DNA of 64,000 nucleotides, taken from DASYTH01 sp035762905. GTDB lineage: Bacteria; Actinomycetota; Actinomycetes; Mycobacteriales; Pseudonocardiaceae. Each line of letters starts with the position of its first letter. Within the stretch, counting starts at the first letter, position 1. The notes under the pieces are model-generated. The model had not been told where the DNA came from. It worked only from the letters and a program-made list of their open reading frames with translations, and did no database searches. The DNA is taken from the NCBI RefSeq assembly GCF_035762905.1, contig NZ_DASUCC010000157.1:6072-70071 (forward strand), read 5' to 3'. Of the stretch, positions 14,431 to 43,336 are shown piece after piece. The position numbers and the translations under genes are program-made.

Positions 14431-17400
14431 GTGCCCGTGCTGATGTCCGTACCGACCTGGCCAGAGCTGTTCGGTGAGCGCGTCCGGGCCGCGCCCGACG
14501 CGGTCGCGGTGGTGTTCGAGGACGAGACTGCGCTGACCACTCTGACCTACGCCGAGCTGGACGCCCGGGCCAACCGGTTGGCGAACCGGCTCCTCGACGC
14601 GGGTGCCCGGCCCGAGCGGGTGGTGGCGCTCGCGGTCGGCCGGTCGGTCGACATGATCGTCGCCGAGGTCGCGGTGCTCAAGAGCGGCGCGGCCTACCTG
14701 CCGATCGACACCGACTACCCGGCCGACCGGATCGCCTACCTGTTCGGCGACGCCGCGCCGGTCTGCGTGGTCACCACCGGAGAACTGGCGCGGCGGCTGC
14801 CGGCGGAACCCGCGGTGCCGCGGGTGCTGCTGGACGAGTGCGAGCCGCGGTGGCCGGCCGATCCGCCGGCCGGGCCGGTGCACGCCGGCAACGCCGCTTA
14901 TGTGATCTACACGTCCGGGTCGACCGGGTTACCCAAGGGCGTCGTGCTGTCCCACAGCGGTGTGGCCAAGCTGGTCGCCACCCAGACCGAGCGGTTCGGT
15001 ATCGGCCCGGCCGACCGCATCCTGCAGTTCGCCTCGCCCAGTTTCGACGTCGCGTTCTGGGACCTGTGCCTGGCACTGCTCTCCGGCGGGCGGCTGATCG
15101 TGGTACCGGCGCAGCGGCGGGTGCCGGGACGGGAGCTGACCGACTACGCCAACCGGCACGGCGTCACGTTCATGATCCTGCCGCCGAGCCTGCTCGCGGT
15201 GCTGCCGGCCGACTGCGAACTGCCGGCCGGCGCGACGCTGCTGGCCGGGACCGAGCGGGTGGCGCCGGAGCTGGTCGCGCGCTACGGGCGGGGCCGGCGG
15301 ATGTTCAACGCGTACGGCCCGACCGAGGCGACGGTGAACTCGACGCTCGGCGAGTCGCATCCGGACCGGCTGCGTGGCCCGGTGGTGCCGATCGGGGTCG
15401 CCGACCCGATGACCGACGCGCATGTGCTCGACGAGGCGCTGCGGCCGGTGACCGAGGGCGAGCTCTACCTCGGCGGGCCCGGGCTCGCCCGCGGGTACCT
15501 CAACCGGCCGGCGCTGACCGCGGAGCGGTTCGTCGCCAACCCGTTCGGTGTGCCGGGTTCGCGGCTGTACCGCACCGGCGATCTGGTCCGGGTCAACGCC
15601 GATGGCGCGCTGGAGTTCCTCGGACGGGTCGATGACCAGGTCAAGATCCGCGGTCACCGGATCGAGCCGGGCGAGATCGAGTCGGTGCTGCTGGCACACG
15701 AGTCGGTCGCGGCGGCCGCGGTGCTGGCCCGCGAGGACGGCGACGGCAGACGCAGGCTGGTGGCCTACGTGGTGCCGGCCACCGGAACCGGTGACGGGGT
15801 GGTCGGAGACTGGAAGGACCTGCACGAGCTGCTGTACGCCGCGGAGGGCGGCGGCGACGAGGGCTTCGCCGGGTGGAACAGCAGCATCGACGGCGCGCCG
15901 ATCCCGCTGCCGCAGATGCGGGCCTGGCGGGCGGCGACCGTCGAGCGCATCGCGGCGCTGCAGCCGAGGCGGGTGCTGGAGTTGGGCGTCGGCAGCGGGC
16001 TGATCCTCACCGCGCTCGCCGGCGGCTGCGAGGCCTACTGGGGAACGGATCTGTCCGAGCACGCCGTGGCCGCGTTGCGGTCCCGGGCGGATGGACTGCC
16101 GGTGCAGCTGCGCGCCCAGCCCGCGGACGACCTGCGCGGGTTGCCGGCCGGGTACTTCGACACGATCGTGCTGAACTCGGTGGTGCAGTACTTCCCCAAC
16201 GTCGACTACCTGGTCAGGGTGCTGCGGGGCGCGGCGGAGCTGCTGGCGCCCGGGGGTTCGATCTTCGTCGGCGATGTGCGGAACCTGCGGCTGCGTGAGC
16301 GGCTCGCGGCCGGGACGCCGCTGGAGTGGGAGGGCGAGCTGCTACTCGACCCCGACTTCTTCGTATCCCTGGAACTGCCCGGGATCACCTCGGTCGACCT
16401 GCGGGTGAAGCGGGGCGACTACCACAACGAGCTGAGCCGGTACCGGTACGACGTCGTGCTGCACACCGCGCCGGTGCGGGCCGCCGCGCCCGGCCTCGAG
16501 CTGGACTGGCCCGTCGACCTGGCCGCGGAGCTGCGCGCCGGTCATCCGTCGCTGCGGATCCGGGGTGTGCCCAACGGCCGGCTCGTGCCGTCCGGGATCG
16601 ATCCCGAAGTCGTTGCGGCGCAGGCGGAACAGCACGGCTACCGGTTCGCGGCCAGCTGGGCGGGGGACGGCCTGGACGGCGAGCTGGATCTGGTGTTCGC
16701 GCGCACGGAGCTGCCGGCCGAGATCTACCGGCGGGGCACCGCGGACCGCCCGCTGGCCAACACGCCGGCCGGGTTTCGCGACGTGCACGCGTTGATGAAG
16801 GCGGTGCGCGGGCACGTCGCGGCGAAGCTGCCGGAGCACATGGTGCCGGCCGCGTTTCTGCCGCTGCCGGCGCTTCCCGTGATGCCCAACGGAAAGCTCG
16901 ACCGCGCCGCACTGCCCGCGCCGGACTTCGCCGCGCTGGCAAGCGGAACGGCGCCGCGCACCGAGCGGGAACGGCTGCTCTGCCGGCTGTTCGCCGAGGC
17001 GCTCGGCCTACCGGAAGTCGGTGCGGACGACGACTTCTTCGCCGTCGGCGGCGACAGCATCGTGTCCATCCAGCTCGTCATCCTGGCCCGCGAGGCCGGT
17101 CTGACGATCACGCCGAGGGCCGTGTTCGAGCACCGCACCGTGGCCGGGCTCGCCAGGGTGGCCACCGAGGTGCGGCGGCAGGCGGTGGTCTCCGGGGTCG
17201 GCACGTTCCCGCTCACCCCGATCATGCGCTGGCTCGACGAGTCCGGCGGGGAGGTCACCGCCTTCAGCCAGTCCATGCTCGTCGGCCTGCCGGCCGGGCT
17301 CGCCGAGGCGGAACTGGTCCCGATCATCCAGGCGGTGCTGGACAAGCACGACGTGCTGCGGGCCCGGATCGACCGCGCGGCAGCGACGTTCACCGTCGGG

Positions 17401-18599
17401 CCGCCGGGGTCGGTGGCCGCGGCGTCGGTGCTGTCGACCGCGCCGGGGGCGGACATCGCGGCGCTGGCCGCCGAAGCCGCCGGCCGGCTCGACCCCGAGC
17501 GTGGCGTGCTGATCCAGGCGGTGCGGTGCGACGCCGGGCTGCTGCTCGTGGTGCACCACTGGGTGGTCGACGGGGTCTCGTGGCGGATTCTCCTGCCGGA
17601 CCTGGCCGCCGCCGCGGCCGGTGCGGCACTGGAGCCGGCCGGTACCCCGTTCGGGCCGTGGAGTGAGCTGCTGCACAGGGAAAGCGGCCCCCGGGCGGCG
17701 GAGCTTCCACTATGGACGTCCATTGTGGATGGTGTGGACCCGTTGCTCACCCCGCGCCCACTCGACCCGATCGGCGATCTGCGCTCGGTGCGCAGGCTGA
17801 CACTGCGGCTGCCGGTCGAGCACACCAGGCCGCTGCTCACCACCGTGCCGGCCGCGTTCCACGCCGGGATCAACGACGTGCTGCTCACCGCGCTGGCCCT
17901 GGCCGTCGCCGGCTGGCGGTCCGACAACGGCTCCGAGGACCGGTCCGACGTGCTGGTCGCGCTTGAGGGACACGGGCGGGAGGAGCAGCTCGGTGCCGGG
18001 GTCGACCTCTCCCGAACGTTCGGCTGGTTCACCAGCGTCTTCCCGGTCCGGCTCGATCCGGGCCCGCTCGACCGCGCCGAGGCGCTCGCCGGCGGGCCGG
18101 CCGCCGGCACCGCGCTGAAACGGATCAAGGAGCAACTGCGCGCCATCCCGGACCACGGCATCGGCTACGGGTTGCTGCGGCACCTCAACCCGGACACCGC
18201 CGCCGAACTGGCGGCGCGGCCGGCGCCGCAGATCAGCTTCAACTACCTCGGCCGGTTCACCGTGGCCACCGGCCAGGACTGGACCCCGCTGCCCGGCGCG
18301 GGCGTGCTGGCCGGCGGTTTCGACGACGCCATGCCGGTCGCCCCGTACACCTTGGAGATCAACGCGTTCACCTCGGACGGTGCCGGCGGACCCGAGTTGG
18401 GCGTGACCTGGGCCTTCCCCGGGGACCTGCTCGGCGAGGAATCGGTGCGGGAGCTGGCCGATGCCTGGTTCGCCGCGCTGGCCGGGCTGGCCACGCACGC
18501 CGCCCGCCCGGGTGCCGGCGGCCACACCCCCTCCGACCTCGGCATGGTCGAGCTGAGTCAGGAGGAGATCGACGAGTTCGAAGCGGAATGGGAGTCATC

Positions 18600-18603
<4 letters not shown>
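14431..18603 (+). CDS. Siderophore NRPS, loading module A-nMT-PCP-E
   Basis: Up to 1,390 aa. Start candidates are GTG 14431, GTG 14437 (best spaced from GAAAGG) and ATG 14443. Domain order: adenylation (A3 motif YTSGSTGLPKG near 160, A4 region SFDVAFWD near 205, A8 RGHRIEPGE near 407), an N-methyltransferase inserted between A8 and A10 (SAM motif VLELGVGSG near 514), A10 NGKLDRAALP near 820, carrier site GGDSIVS near 873, and an epimerization domain (HHWVVDGVSWR near 1042). There is no condensation domain, so this is the initiation module and should give an N-methylated, D-configured first residue. My hand-read specificity code is DVWILAAVN(K), which I cannot match to a residue. Overlaps the next NRPS gene by GTGA. 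Confidence 0.93.
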
Positions 18604-37297
<18,694 letters not shown>

Positions 37298-37301
<4 letters not shown>

Positions 37302-37507
37302 CCAACCCGTTCGAGAACCCCGACGGCGAGTACTACGCCCTCGTCAACGACGAGGGCCAGTACAGCCTCTGGCCCACCTTCATCGACGTCCCCGCCGGCT
37401 GGCGCATCACCCACGGCCCCGCCGCCCGCCAGTCCTGCCTCGACCACATCGAGTCGCACTGGACCGACATGCGCCCGGCCAACCTCGTCCGCGCCATGGG
37501 CGGCTGA
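37298..37507 (+). CDS. mbtH: MbtH-like NRPS adenylation partner
   Basis: 69 aa, typical length. It has the family signatures NDEGQYSLWP (about 17-26) and GWRITHG, SCLDHIESHWTDMRP. MbtH proteins bind adenylation domains and are often required for their folding or activity, so this protein is expected to serve the NRPSs just upstream. ATG 37298 overlaps the NRPS stop (ATGA) and is preceded by AAGGAG. Last gene of the NRPS operon; a strong terminator follows at 37529-37575. Confidence 0.96.
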
Positions 37508-37528
37508 CAACGAGGACCCCGCCCGGCC

Positions 37529-37575
37529 CACACCCCAGTAGGGCGGCGCCTGCGGCGCCGCCCTACTGGGGTGTG
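37529..37575. terminator. Bidirectional terminator, 22-bp stem
   Basis: A perfect 22-bp inverted repeat (37529-37550 and 37554-37575) with a 3-base loop TGC lies between the convergent mbtH-like gene and the siderophore-binding lipoprotein gene. There is no clean T tract, as is usual in actinomycetes. Confidence 0.85.
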
Positions 37576-37631
37576 TGGTTGGTAAACGCTCCGCCCGCCC
37601 GGCTGGCCTGCGGTGTCCTTCAGCGGTTGGG

Positions 37632-38693
37632 CTACGGCTTGCCGTCGAGGGCGGGGGTGAGTTGGGGAACGATGTCGGTGAGCGCGCTCGGCAGGCTCAG
37701 TGGGCTGCCCCAGGCCAGGGCGTCGCTGCCCTTGGTGAGGAAGATGTCGCGGCCTTCCTTGACGGACTTGAGGCTCTGGTAGAGCTGGTCGTTGTTGACG
37801 CCGTCCTCGAGCGCCTTGGAGTCGGGGTCCTCGCCGGAGAGCCACACCACGAGGTCGAGGTCGGCGAGCAGGTCGAGACGCTCGAAGCTGACCTCCTTGT
37901 TGGACTCCGAGCCGACCAGCTGCACGAGGCTGTCCGGGACGGTGAAGCCGAGGTCGGTGAAGAACCGCGCCTTGGGGTCGGTCGGGTTGAGCACGTAGAA
38001 CTTGCCCGGGTCGCCGAACTGCAGCACGCCGATCGTCTTGCCCTTGAACTCGGGGTGCGCGGCCGCCGCGTCGGTGAACGACTTCTCGGTACTGGCGATC
38101 AGCTCGTCGGCCTGCTTGGCGCGGCCGAGCGACTGGCCGATCAGCTTGGTCTCGTCCTGCCAGGACATGGTGAAGTCCTCGGCGCCGGCGCCCTGGGCGA
38201 CCGTCGGGGCGATCTTGGAGAGCTGGTCGTAGACCTCCTTGCTGACGTCGGAGTAGACGGTCGTGATCAGGTCGGGCCGCAGCGCCGCGATCTTCTCGAG
38301 GTTGAGCTCGTCGAAGCCACTGTGGATCTCCGGAGCCGGCTTACCGCCGAGCGCCGGGCCGACCCACGGCCACTGCTCGTAGGGGTGCTCGGGGCCGTAC
38401 CAGTCGCGGATGCCGACCGGGACCATGCCGAGGGCGAGCATGTACTCCTGGTCGCGGAAGCCGGCGGCGACCACGCGCTGCGGCACGTCGGTGATCTCGG
38501 TGGTGCCGTACTTGTGCGTGACGGTCACCGGGAACCCCGCAGGCACGTAGGTGCCGGCCGGACCGGACGTGGTCGATGTGGCCGGGGTCTCGGCGTGGTA
38601 GCAGGCACTGAGCAGGCCCGCGGCGAGTGCGGCGGTGACGAGTGCGGCCGCCACCGGCCGGCGTCGCGCTAAGGCGTCGACGTGACGGTGCAT
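37632..38693 (-). CDS. Ferric-siderophore ABC transporter binding lipoprotein
   Basis: 353 aa from ATG 38693 with GGAGGAT upstream. The signal peptide ends in lipobox LLSAC (about 26-30). The body is a periplasmic-binding-protein type III (FepB/FhuD/DesE) domain: ITDVPQRVVAAGFRDQEYMLALG near the N-terminus, a LNLEKIAALRPDLITTVY segment, and ERLDLLADLDLVVW. It captures the ferric siderophore for the FecCD/FecE permease encoded at 42305-45307. An iron box lies 16-34 bases upstream of the start, overlapping the expected promoter. Confidence 0.93.
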   Translation of the reverse strand: MHRHVDALARRRPVAAALVTAALAAGLLSACYHAETPATSTTSGPAGTYVPAGFPVTVTHKYGTTEITDVPQRVVAAGFRDQEYMLALGMVPVGIRDWYGPEHPYEQWPWVGPALGGKPAPEIHSGFDELNLEKIAALRPDLITTVYSDVSKEVYDQLSKIAPTVAQGAGAEDFTMSWQDETKLIGQSLGRAKQADELIASTEKSFTDAAAAHPEFKGKTIGVLQFGDPGKFYVLNPTDPKARFFTDLGFTVPDSLVQLVGSESNKEVSFERLDLLADLDLVVWLSGEDPDSKALEDGVNNDQLYQSLKSVKEGRDIFLTKGSDALAWGSPLSLPSALTDIVPQLTPALDGKP

Positions 38694-38708
38694 CCTGGAT
38701 CCTCCAAT

Positions 38709-38727
38709 GTAGGTTTGCCTAACCTAA
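38709..38727. promoter_or_regulatory. Iron box upstream of siderophore-binding lipoprotein
   Basis: On the minus strand TTAGGTTAGGCAAACCTAC matches 17 of 19 positions of the IdeR/DmdR1 consensus, the best match in the window. It is placed between the exporter stop (38728) and the lipoprotein start (38693). Confidence 0.88.
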
Positions 38728-40533
38728 CTAATCCGTCAAGCGGCCCGACGCCCAGGCCCGCCACAGCACCGCGTACCGCCCGCCGGCCGCGACCAACTCG
38801 GCGTGCGGGCCGGTCTCCACCACCCGCCCCGCCTCGAGCACCACCACCCGGTCGGCCGCCGCCGCCTGCGTCAGCCGGTGCGCCACGACCACCCCGGTAC
38901 GCCCGGCCAGCGCCCGCTCCGCCGCCGCCTCCAACTCCCGGGCCCCCGCGCTCCCGGCCTCCGCGGTCGCCTCGTCGAGGATCGCCACCGGCGGATCGGC
39001 CAGCACCAACCGCGCCAGCGCGAGCTGCTGCGCCTGCGCCACGGTCAGCCGGTGTCCGCCCGCGCCGACCACGGTCGTCAACCCGTCCGGCAACGCCGTC
39101 ACCCAGTCCGCGTGGACCCGCTCCAGGGCCGCGCGCAGCTCCTCGTCGCTCGCCCCCGGCCGCGCCAGCCGAAGGTCCTCGGCCAGCGTGCCGGCGAAGA
39201 CATGCACCTCCTGGGTGATCAGCACGACGGTGCGCCTGACCTCGCCGGCGGCCAGCTCGGCGAGATCCACCCCGCCGAGGCTGACCGACCCCCGGGTGGC
39301 CCGGTGCACCCCGGCGACGAGCTTGGCCACCGTGCTCTTGCCCGCGCCGCTCGCGCCGACCAGCGCCACCCGCTCCCCCGGCGCGATGTCGATGTGCACG
39401 CCGTGGAGCACCTCGTGACCCGGCACGTACTCGTGCGCCAGGTCGACCACCTTCACCGCGCCGTCCACCGGGGTCGCGGTGCGCTCCGGCGTGGGGGCGG
39501 CCGGCAGGTCGACCACGCCGACCAGCCGCGCCAGGCTCGCCGACGCCGCCTGCGCGTCGTCGACCAGCGCGAGTGCGGTGTTCACCGGGTTGAACAGGCC
39601 GTGGAAGTACAACGCCGCCGCGGTCGCCGCGCCGATCGTCGCCGCGCCGGAGCGCACCAGCAGGAACCCGACCACCAGCACCGCCGCCAGGCCGATCAGT
39701 TCGGCCAGGTTGAGCCGCGCGAAGAACCGGGTCTGCAGCCGGATACCGCGCATGGTCAGCTCGACGGTGTCGGCCGAGCGCGCGGTCACCCGGTCTCGAT
39801 GCTCGGCGGTCAGCCGTAACGCCCGCACCGTCGGCGCGCCGCCGATCGTGCCCAACAGCTGATGCTGCAGGTCCCCGGCGGCCACCCGTTGGGTGGCGTA
39901 CAGCGGTCCGGCCCGCCGCGCGTACCAGTGCACGGTCCACAGCTGGACCGGCGCCGCCACGAGTGCCGCGACCATGAACCGCCAGTCCAGCACCGCGAGG
40001 CCGACCAGGGTCAGCCCGATGATCAGCACCGCCCGCACGAACTCCGGCAACGCCTCGCGCACCGCCGTGCCGATCACCGTCACGTCGTTGGTGACCCGCG
40101 ACGTCAGGTCCCCCGACCCGGCCCGCTCGACCTGGTCCAACGGCAACCCCAGCGCCCGCTCCACGAACACCTCGCGCAGCCCGGCCAGGACGCCCTCACC
40201 CAGCCGCGCCACCAGCGCCACCCCCAGCGTGGCCAGGATGCCGTGCGCCAGCGCAACGCCGACCAGCAACAGCACCGGCCCGACCAGCCCACCGGCCTCG
40301 CCGCCACCGGCAACCAGGTCGACGATGTGGCCCAGCACCGGCGCCGCCACCAACCCGGACGCCGTCGCCGCCATCATCGTCGCCACCGCCGCAGCGGTCA
40401 GCCCCCGATGCCGCCGCAGCAGCCCGGCGACCACGGCCCGGGTCCGCCGCGGTGTCGCGGTAGGCAGCCGACCGTGTTCAATGGTTCGCTCCCGCTCACG
40501 GTGTTCCATGGTTCGCTCCCGCTCACGGCTCAC
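38728..40533 (-). CDS. Heterodimeric ABC exporter subunit, intact Walker A/B, degenerate signature
   Basis: Up to 601 aa. GTG 40533 overlaps the upstream stop (GTGA), but ATG 40509 has a better ribosome site (GGGAG, 7 bases). Six-helix exporter domain followed by an ATPase with Walker A GASGAGKST, Q loop ITQEV, Walker B VAILDEATAEAG and HRLT switch. The signature is LTVAQAQQLALAR instead of LSGGQ. The partner encoded upstream has the opposite set of defects, so the pair should form one working and one degenerate ATP site. Likely exports the siderophore. The N-terminal codons lie in a 27-bp tandem repeat. Confidence 0.9.
   Translation of the reverse strand: MSRERERTMEHRERERTIEHGRLPTATPRRTRAVVAGLLRRHRGLTAAAVATMMAATASGLVAAPVLGHIVDLVAGGGEAGGLVGPVLLLVGVALAHGILATLGVALVARLGEGVLAGLREVFVERALGLPLDQVERAGSGDLTSRVTNDVTVIGTAVREALPEFVRAVLIIGLTLVGLAVLDWRFMVAALVAAPVQLWTVHWYARRAGPLYATQRVAAGDLQHQLLGTIGGAPTVRALRLTAEHRDRVTARSADTVELTMRGIRLQTRFFARLNLAELIGLAAVLVVGFLLVRSGAATIGAATAAALYFHGLFNPVNTALALVDDAQAASASLARLVGVVDLPAAPTPERTATPVDGAVKVVDLAHEYVPGHEVLHGVHIDIAPGERVALVGASGAGKSTVAKLVAGVHRATRGSVSLGGVDLAELAAGEVRRTVVLITQEVHVFAGTLAEDLRLARPGASDEELRAALERVHADWVTALPDGLTTVVGAGGHRLTVAQAQQLALARLVLADPPVAILDEATAEAGSAGARELEAAAERALAGRTGVVVAHRLTQAAAADRVVVLEAGRVVETGPHAELVAAGGRYAVLWRAWASGRLTD
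40475..40528 (-). repeat. 27-bp tandem duplication at exporter start
   Basis: Two 27-base units (40475-40501 and 40502-40528) differ at one position. On the minus strand each carries a ribosome-site-like GGGAGCGAACC followed by ATG in the upstream unit and ATT in the other, and encodes RERERT(M/I)EH. A diverged copy lies on the plus strand near 43333. Confidence 0.85.
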
Positions 40534-42206
40534 GAGAGCACCCGCGTCCGGTAGGCGGGGTCGCGGTCGACCAGTTCGGCGTGGGTGCCCTCGGTGCGAA
40601 CGCGGCCGTCGTCGAGCACCACGACGCGGTCGCTGACCGCGAGGAGGGCTGGGCTGGTGGTGACCATGATCGTGGTGCGGCCGGCGCGCAGCTCGCGGAT
40701 GCCCGAGGCGATCTTGGCGTCGGTCACGGCGTCCACCGCGGTGGTCGGGTCGTGCAGCACCAGCACGGCCGGCTCGGCGGCCAGCGCTCTGGCCAGCGCG
40801 ACCCGCTGGCGTTGGCCGCCGGACAGCGTCCGGCCGCCCTCGCCGACGGGGGTGTCCAGGCCGTTCGGCAGCGACTCGACCACCTGGTCCGCACCGCTGG
40901 CCGCCATGGCCGCGGCCGGCGATCCGCCGGGGGCGGCGGCCAGCACGTTGTCCAGCACGGAGCCTTCGAACAGGTCGGCGTCGTGCGCGGCGACCAGGAT
41001 GGCGCGCCGGGCCTCGGCGGGCGCCACCTCGGTGAGCGCGACGCCGTCCAACTCGAGCGTGCCCGCCTCGGGGTCAGCGGCCCGGCCGATGCACCGCAGC
41101 AGGGCGGCGGCCTCGGCGGGCTCGGCGGCGACCCCGAGCAGTTCGCCGGGGTGGGCGTCCAGGCTGCAGTCCCGCAGCGCTTCGTAGACCAGCCCGTTTA
41201 GCCGCAACGCGCCCCGCGGCGGATCCGGCAGTGCGGTGTCGCCCTGCGCCAGCAGTGGTGGCGTGGCCAGGATCTCCGCGATCCGCGCCGCCGACGCGCG
41301 CGCCGCGGCGAGCTCGGAGCCGACCCAGGCGAACACGTCCAGTGGCCCGAGCAGGAACTGCGCCAGCCCGACCGCCGCGACCAGTTCACCGATGCTGATC
41401 CGCCCCCGGATCGCCAGGTAGCCGCCGAGCAGCGCGACCAGCGCCAGGAATACTCCGTTCATGATCAGCATGGCACCGCCGTACGCGGCCCGCGCCCAGG
41501 CCGCGCGGATGGTCGCGGCGAACGCGTCGCGGCTCGTGCTCCGGTAGCGGGCCACCGCGGCCGCCTCGGCGCCGATGCCTTTGACCACCCGCAGGCCCGC
41601 GACCAGGTCCGCGGCAACGCCGAAGGCATGTGCGGCGCGCTCCTGCTCGACGTCGCTTCGGCTCTCCAGCGGCCGGCCGAGCAGGTTCACCAGCCACAGC
41701 AGCGGAGGAGCGCCGAGCAGCACCAGCAGCCCGAGTGGCACCGACATCCACAGCAGCGCGAACCCGCCGACCAGCAGACCGCCGACCGCGGCGAGCCCGA
41801 GCGGCAGCGCGAACCCGAGCAGGCCGACCCGCTTGGCGTCGCTGGTCGCGATGCTCGCCAGCGTGCCGGGCAGCCGGCCGACCTCGGCGCCGCCACGGTG
41901 GTCGAGGATCCGCTCGGTGAGCCGGACCCGCAGGTCGTGGGCGGCCTGCTCGGACGCCCGCTCCCCCGCCCGGGCACCGAACCGGTAGGCGAACGACAGC
42001 GCGGCGATGACCCCGGTGAGCACCGCCAGCCAGGTCAGCAGCGCGCCGGCGCTGCCGGTGGCCACCGCCTCGTTGATGATCACACCGATCACCACCGGCA
42101 CCATCGCCTCGCCGGCCTGGTGCACGGCGAACAGCACGGCGGCCGGCAGCAGGTAGCGGCGCTGACCCCAGGTCGCGGTGCGCAGGACGGCGCGTCCCGT
42201 CGGCAT
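40530..42206 (-). CDS. Heterodimeric ABC exporter subunit, degenerate Walker A/B, intact signature
   Basis: 558 aa from ATG 42206, preceded by GGAGGTG. Exporter membrane domain (about 20-300), then an ATPase in which the P-loop is replaced by GVAAEPAEAAALL (no GxxGxGKS/T) and Walker B reads VLVLHDPTTAVD (Asp to His, Glu to Asp). The signature LSGGQRQRVALARAL is intact. This is the mirror image of the partner at 38728-40533, so the two must work together. Iron boxes at 42236-42276 lie directly upstream, shared with the divergent FecCD gene. Confidence 0.9.
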   Translation of the reverse strand: MPTGRAVLRTATWGQRRYLLPAAVLFAVHQAGEAMVPVVIGVIINEAVATGSAGALLTWLAVLTGVIAALSFAYRFGARAGERASEQAAHDLRVRLTERILDHRGGAEVGRLPGTLASIATSDAKRVGLLGFALPLGLAAVGGLLVGGFALLWMSVPLGLLVLLGAPPLLWLVNLLGRPLESRSDVEQERAAHAFGVAADLVAGLRVVKGIGAEAAAVARYRSTSRDAFAATIRAAWARAAYGGAMLIMNGVFLALVALLGGYLAIRGRISIGELVAAVGLAQFLLGPLDVFAWVGSELAAARASAARIAEILATPPLLAQGDTALPDPPRGALRLNGLVYEALRDCSLDAHPGELLGVAAEPAEAAALLRCIGRAADPEAGTLELDGVALTEVAPAEARRAILVAAHDADLFEGSVLDNVLAAAPGGSPAAAMAASGADQVVESLPNGLDTPVGEGGRTLSGGQRQRVALARALAAEPAVLVLHDPTTAVDAVTDAKIASGIRELRAGRTTIMVTTSPALLAVSDRVVVLDDGRVRTEGTHAELVDRDPAYRTRVLS

Positions 42207-42235
42207 GGCTCGGCACCTCCGGACCGGCGACTTTA

Positions 42236-42254
42236 TTAGGATTGCCTCAGCTTA
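42236..42254. promoter_or_regulatory. Iron box 1 between exporter and importer operons
   Basis: TTAGGATTGCCTCAGCTTA matches about 15 of 19 consensus positions. It lies 30 bases from the exporter start on the minus side and 51 from the permease start. Confidence 0.6.
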
Positions 42255-42257
42255 CTG

Positions 42258-42276
42258 TTAGCCTTGCCTAACCTAC
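42258..42276. promoter_or_regulatory. Iron box 2 between exporter and importer operons
   Basis: TTAGCCTTGCCTAACCTAC matches about 15 of 19 positions, with a perfect right half. The two boxes are 22 bases apart, allowing side-by-side repressor binding to control both divergent operons. Confidence 0.68.
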
Positions 42277-42304
42277 CTACCGGAGATCAAGAAGAGGTCG
42301 ACGC

Positions 42305-43336
42305 GTGGCAACCGACACCCGACCGGCAGCGGTGCGGTCGCGGTCGGCCCTGGCCCGCGGCGTCGGCCTGCTCGTCGCGCTCGGCGTTCTGGCGGTCGTG
42401 GCGCTGGCCAGCGTCGCGGTCGGCACCAAGGGCATGTCGCTCGCCTCGGTGTGGGAGGCGCTATGGACCAACGACGGGTCCAGCAACGCGATCATCATTC
42501 ATGACCTGCGGATCCCCAGGACGCTGCTCGGCATCCTGGTCGGTGCCGCGCTCGGGGCCGCGGGCGCGCTCATGCAGGCGCTGACCAGGAACCCGCTCGC
42601 CGACCCCGGCCTGCTCGGGGTGAGCCAGGGTGCGGCGGCCGCGGTGGTGATCGGTATCGCCTACGGCGGGATCACCTCGATGGGCGGCTACATCTGGCTC
42701 GCCTTCCTCGGCGCGGGCGTGGCCTCGGTCGTCGTCTACGCGCTCGGTTCGACCGGGGCGGCGGCGAGCCCCGAGCGCCTGGTGCTGGCCGGCGCCGCGA
42801 TCAGCTTCTCGCTCAGCGCGATGATCTACGTCGTGCTCAACCTCGACCCGAGGGCGTTCGACGAGTTCCGGTTCTGGGAGGTCGGTTCGCTGGCCGGGCG
42901 CAAGGCCCCGGTCGTCGAGCAGGTGGCCTCGTTCATCCTGGCCGGCCTGGTGGTGACGGTGCTGCTGGCCCGCCCGCTCAACGCACTTGCGCTCGGCGAG
43001 GAGACCGGGCGGGCGCTCGGCGCGGGCGTCGGCCGCACCCGGGCCGCCGGGATTCTGGCCGTCACCGTGCTCTGCGGCGCCGCGACCGCGGGCGCCGGCC
43101 CGATCGCGTTCGTCGGCCTGACGGTGCCGCACGTGGCCAGGATGATCACCGGACCGGACCACCGCTGGGTGCTGCCGTACGCCATGGTGCTGGCCGCGAT
43201 TCTGTTGCTCGGCGCGGACATCGTCGGCCGGGTCGTGGTGGCCCCTGCGGAGTTGCAGGCGGGGATCGTCACCGCGTTCCTCGGCGCTCCGTTCTTCATC
43301 GCGCTGTGCCGGCGTCGGCGGATCGCCGCGCCATGA
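42305..43336 (+). CDS. FecCD-family siderophore permease 1
   Basis: 343 aa from GTG 42305, downstream of AAGAAGAGG. About ten membrane helices. FecCD hallmarks: RIPRTLLGILVGAALGAAGA, LMQALTRNPLADPGLLGVSQGA (about 90-112) and the late motif GPIAFVGLTVPHVAR (about 265-280). With the second permease and the FecE-type ATPase it forms the inner membrane importer for the ferric siderophore. The stop overlaps the start of a 29-codon linker frame (ATGA). Confidence 0.94.
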   Translation: MATDTRPAAVRSRSALARGVGLLVALGVLAVVALASVAVGTKGMSLASVWEALWTNDGSSNAIIIHDLRIPRTLLGILVGAALGAAGALMQALTRNPLADPGLLGVSQGAAAAVVIGIAYGGITSMGGYIWLAFLGAGVASVVVYALGSTGAAASPERLVLAGAAISFSLSAMIYVVLNLDPRAFDEFRFWEVGSLAGRKAPVVEQVASFILAGLVVTVLLARPLNALALGEETGRALGAGVGRTRAAGILAVTVLCGAATAGAGPIAFVGLTVPHVARMITGPDHRWVLPYAMVLAAILLLGADIVGRVVVAPAELQAGIVTAFLGAPFFIALCRRRRIAAP

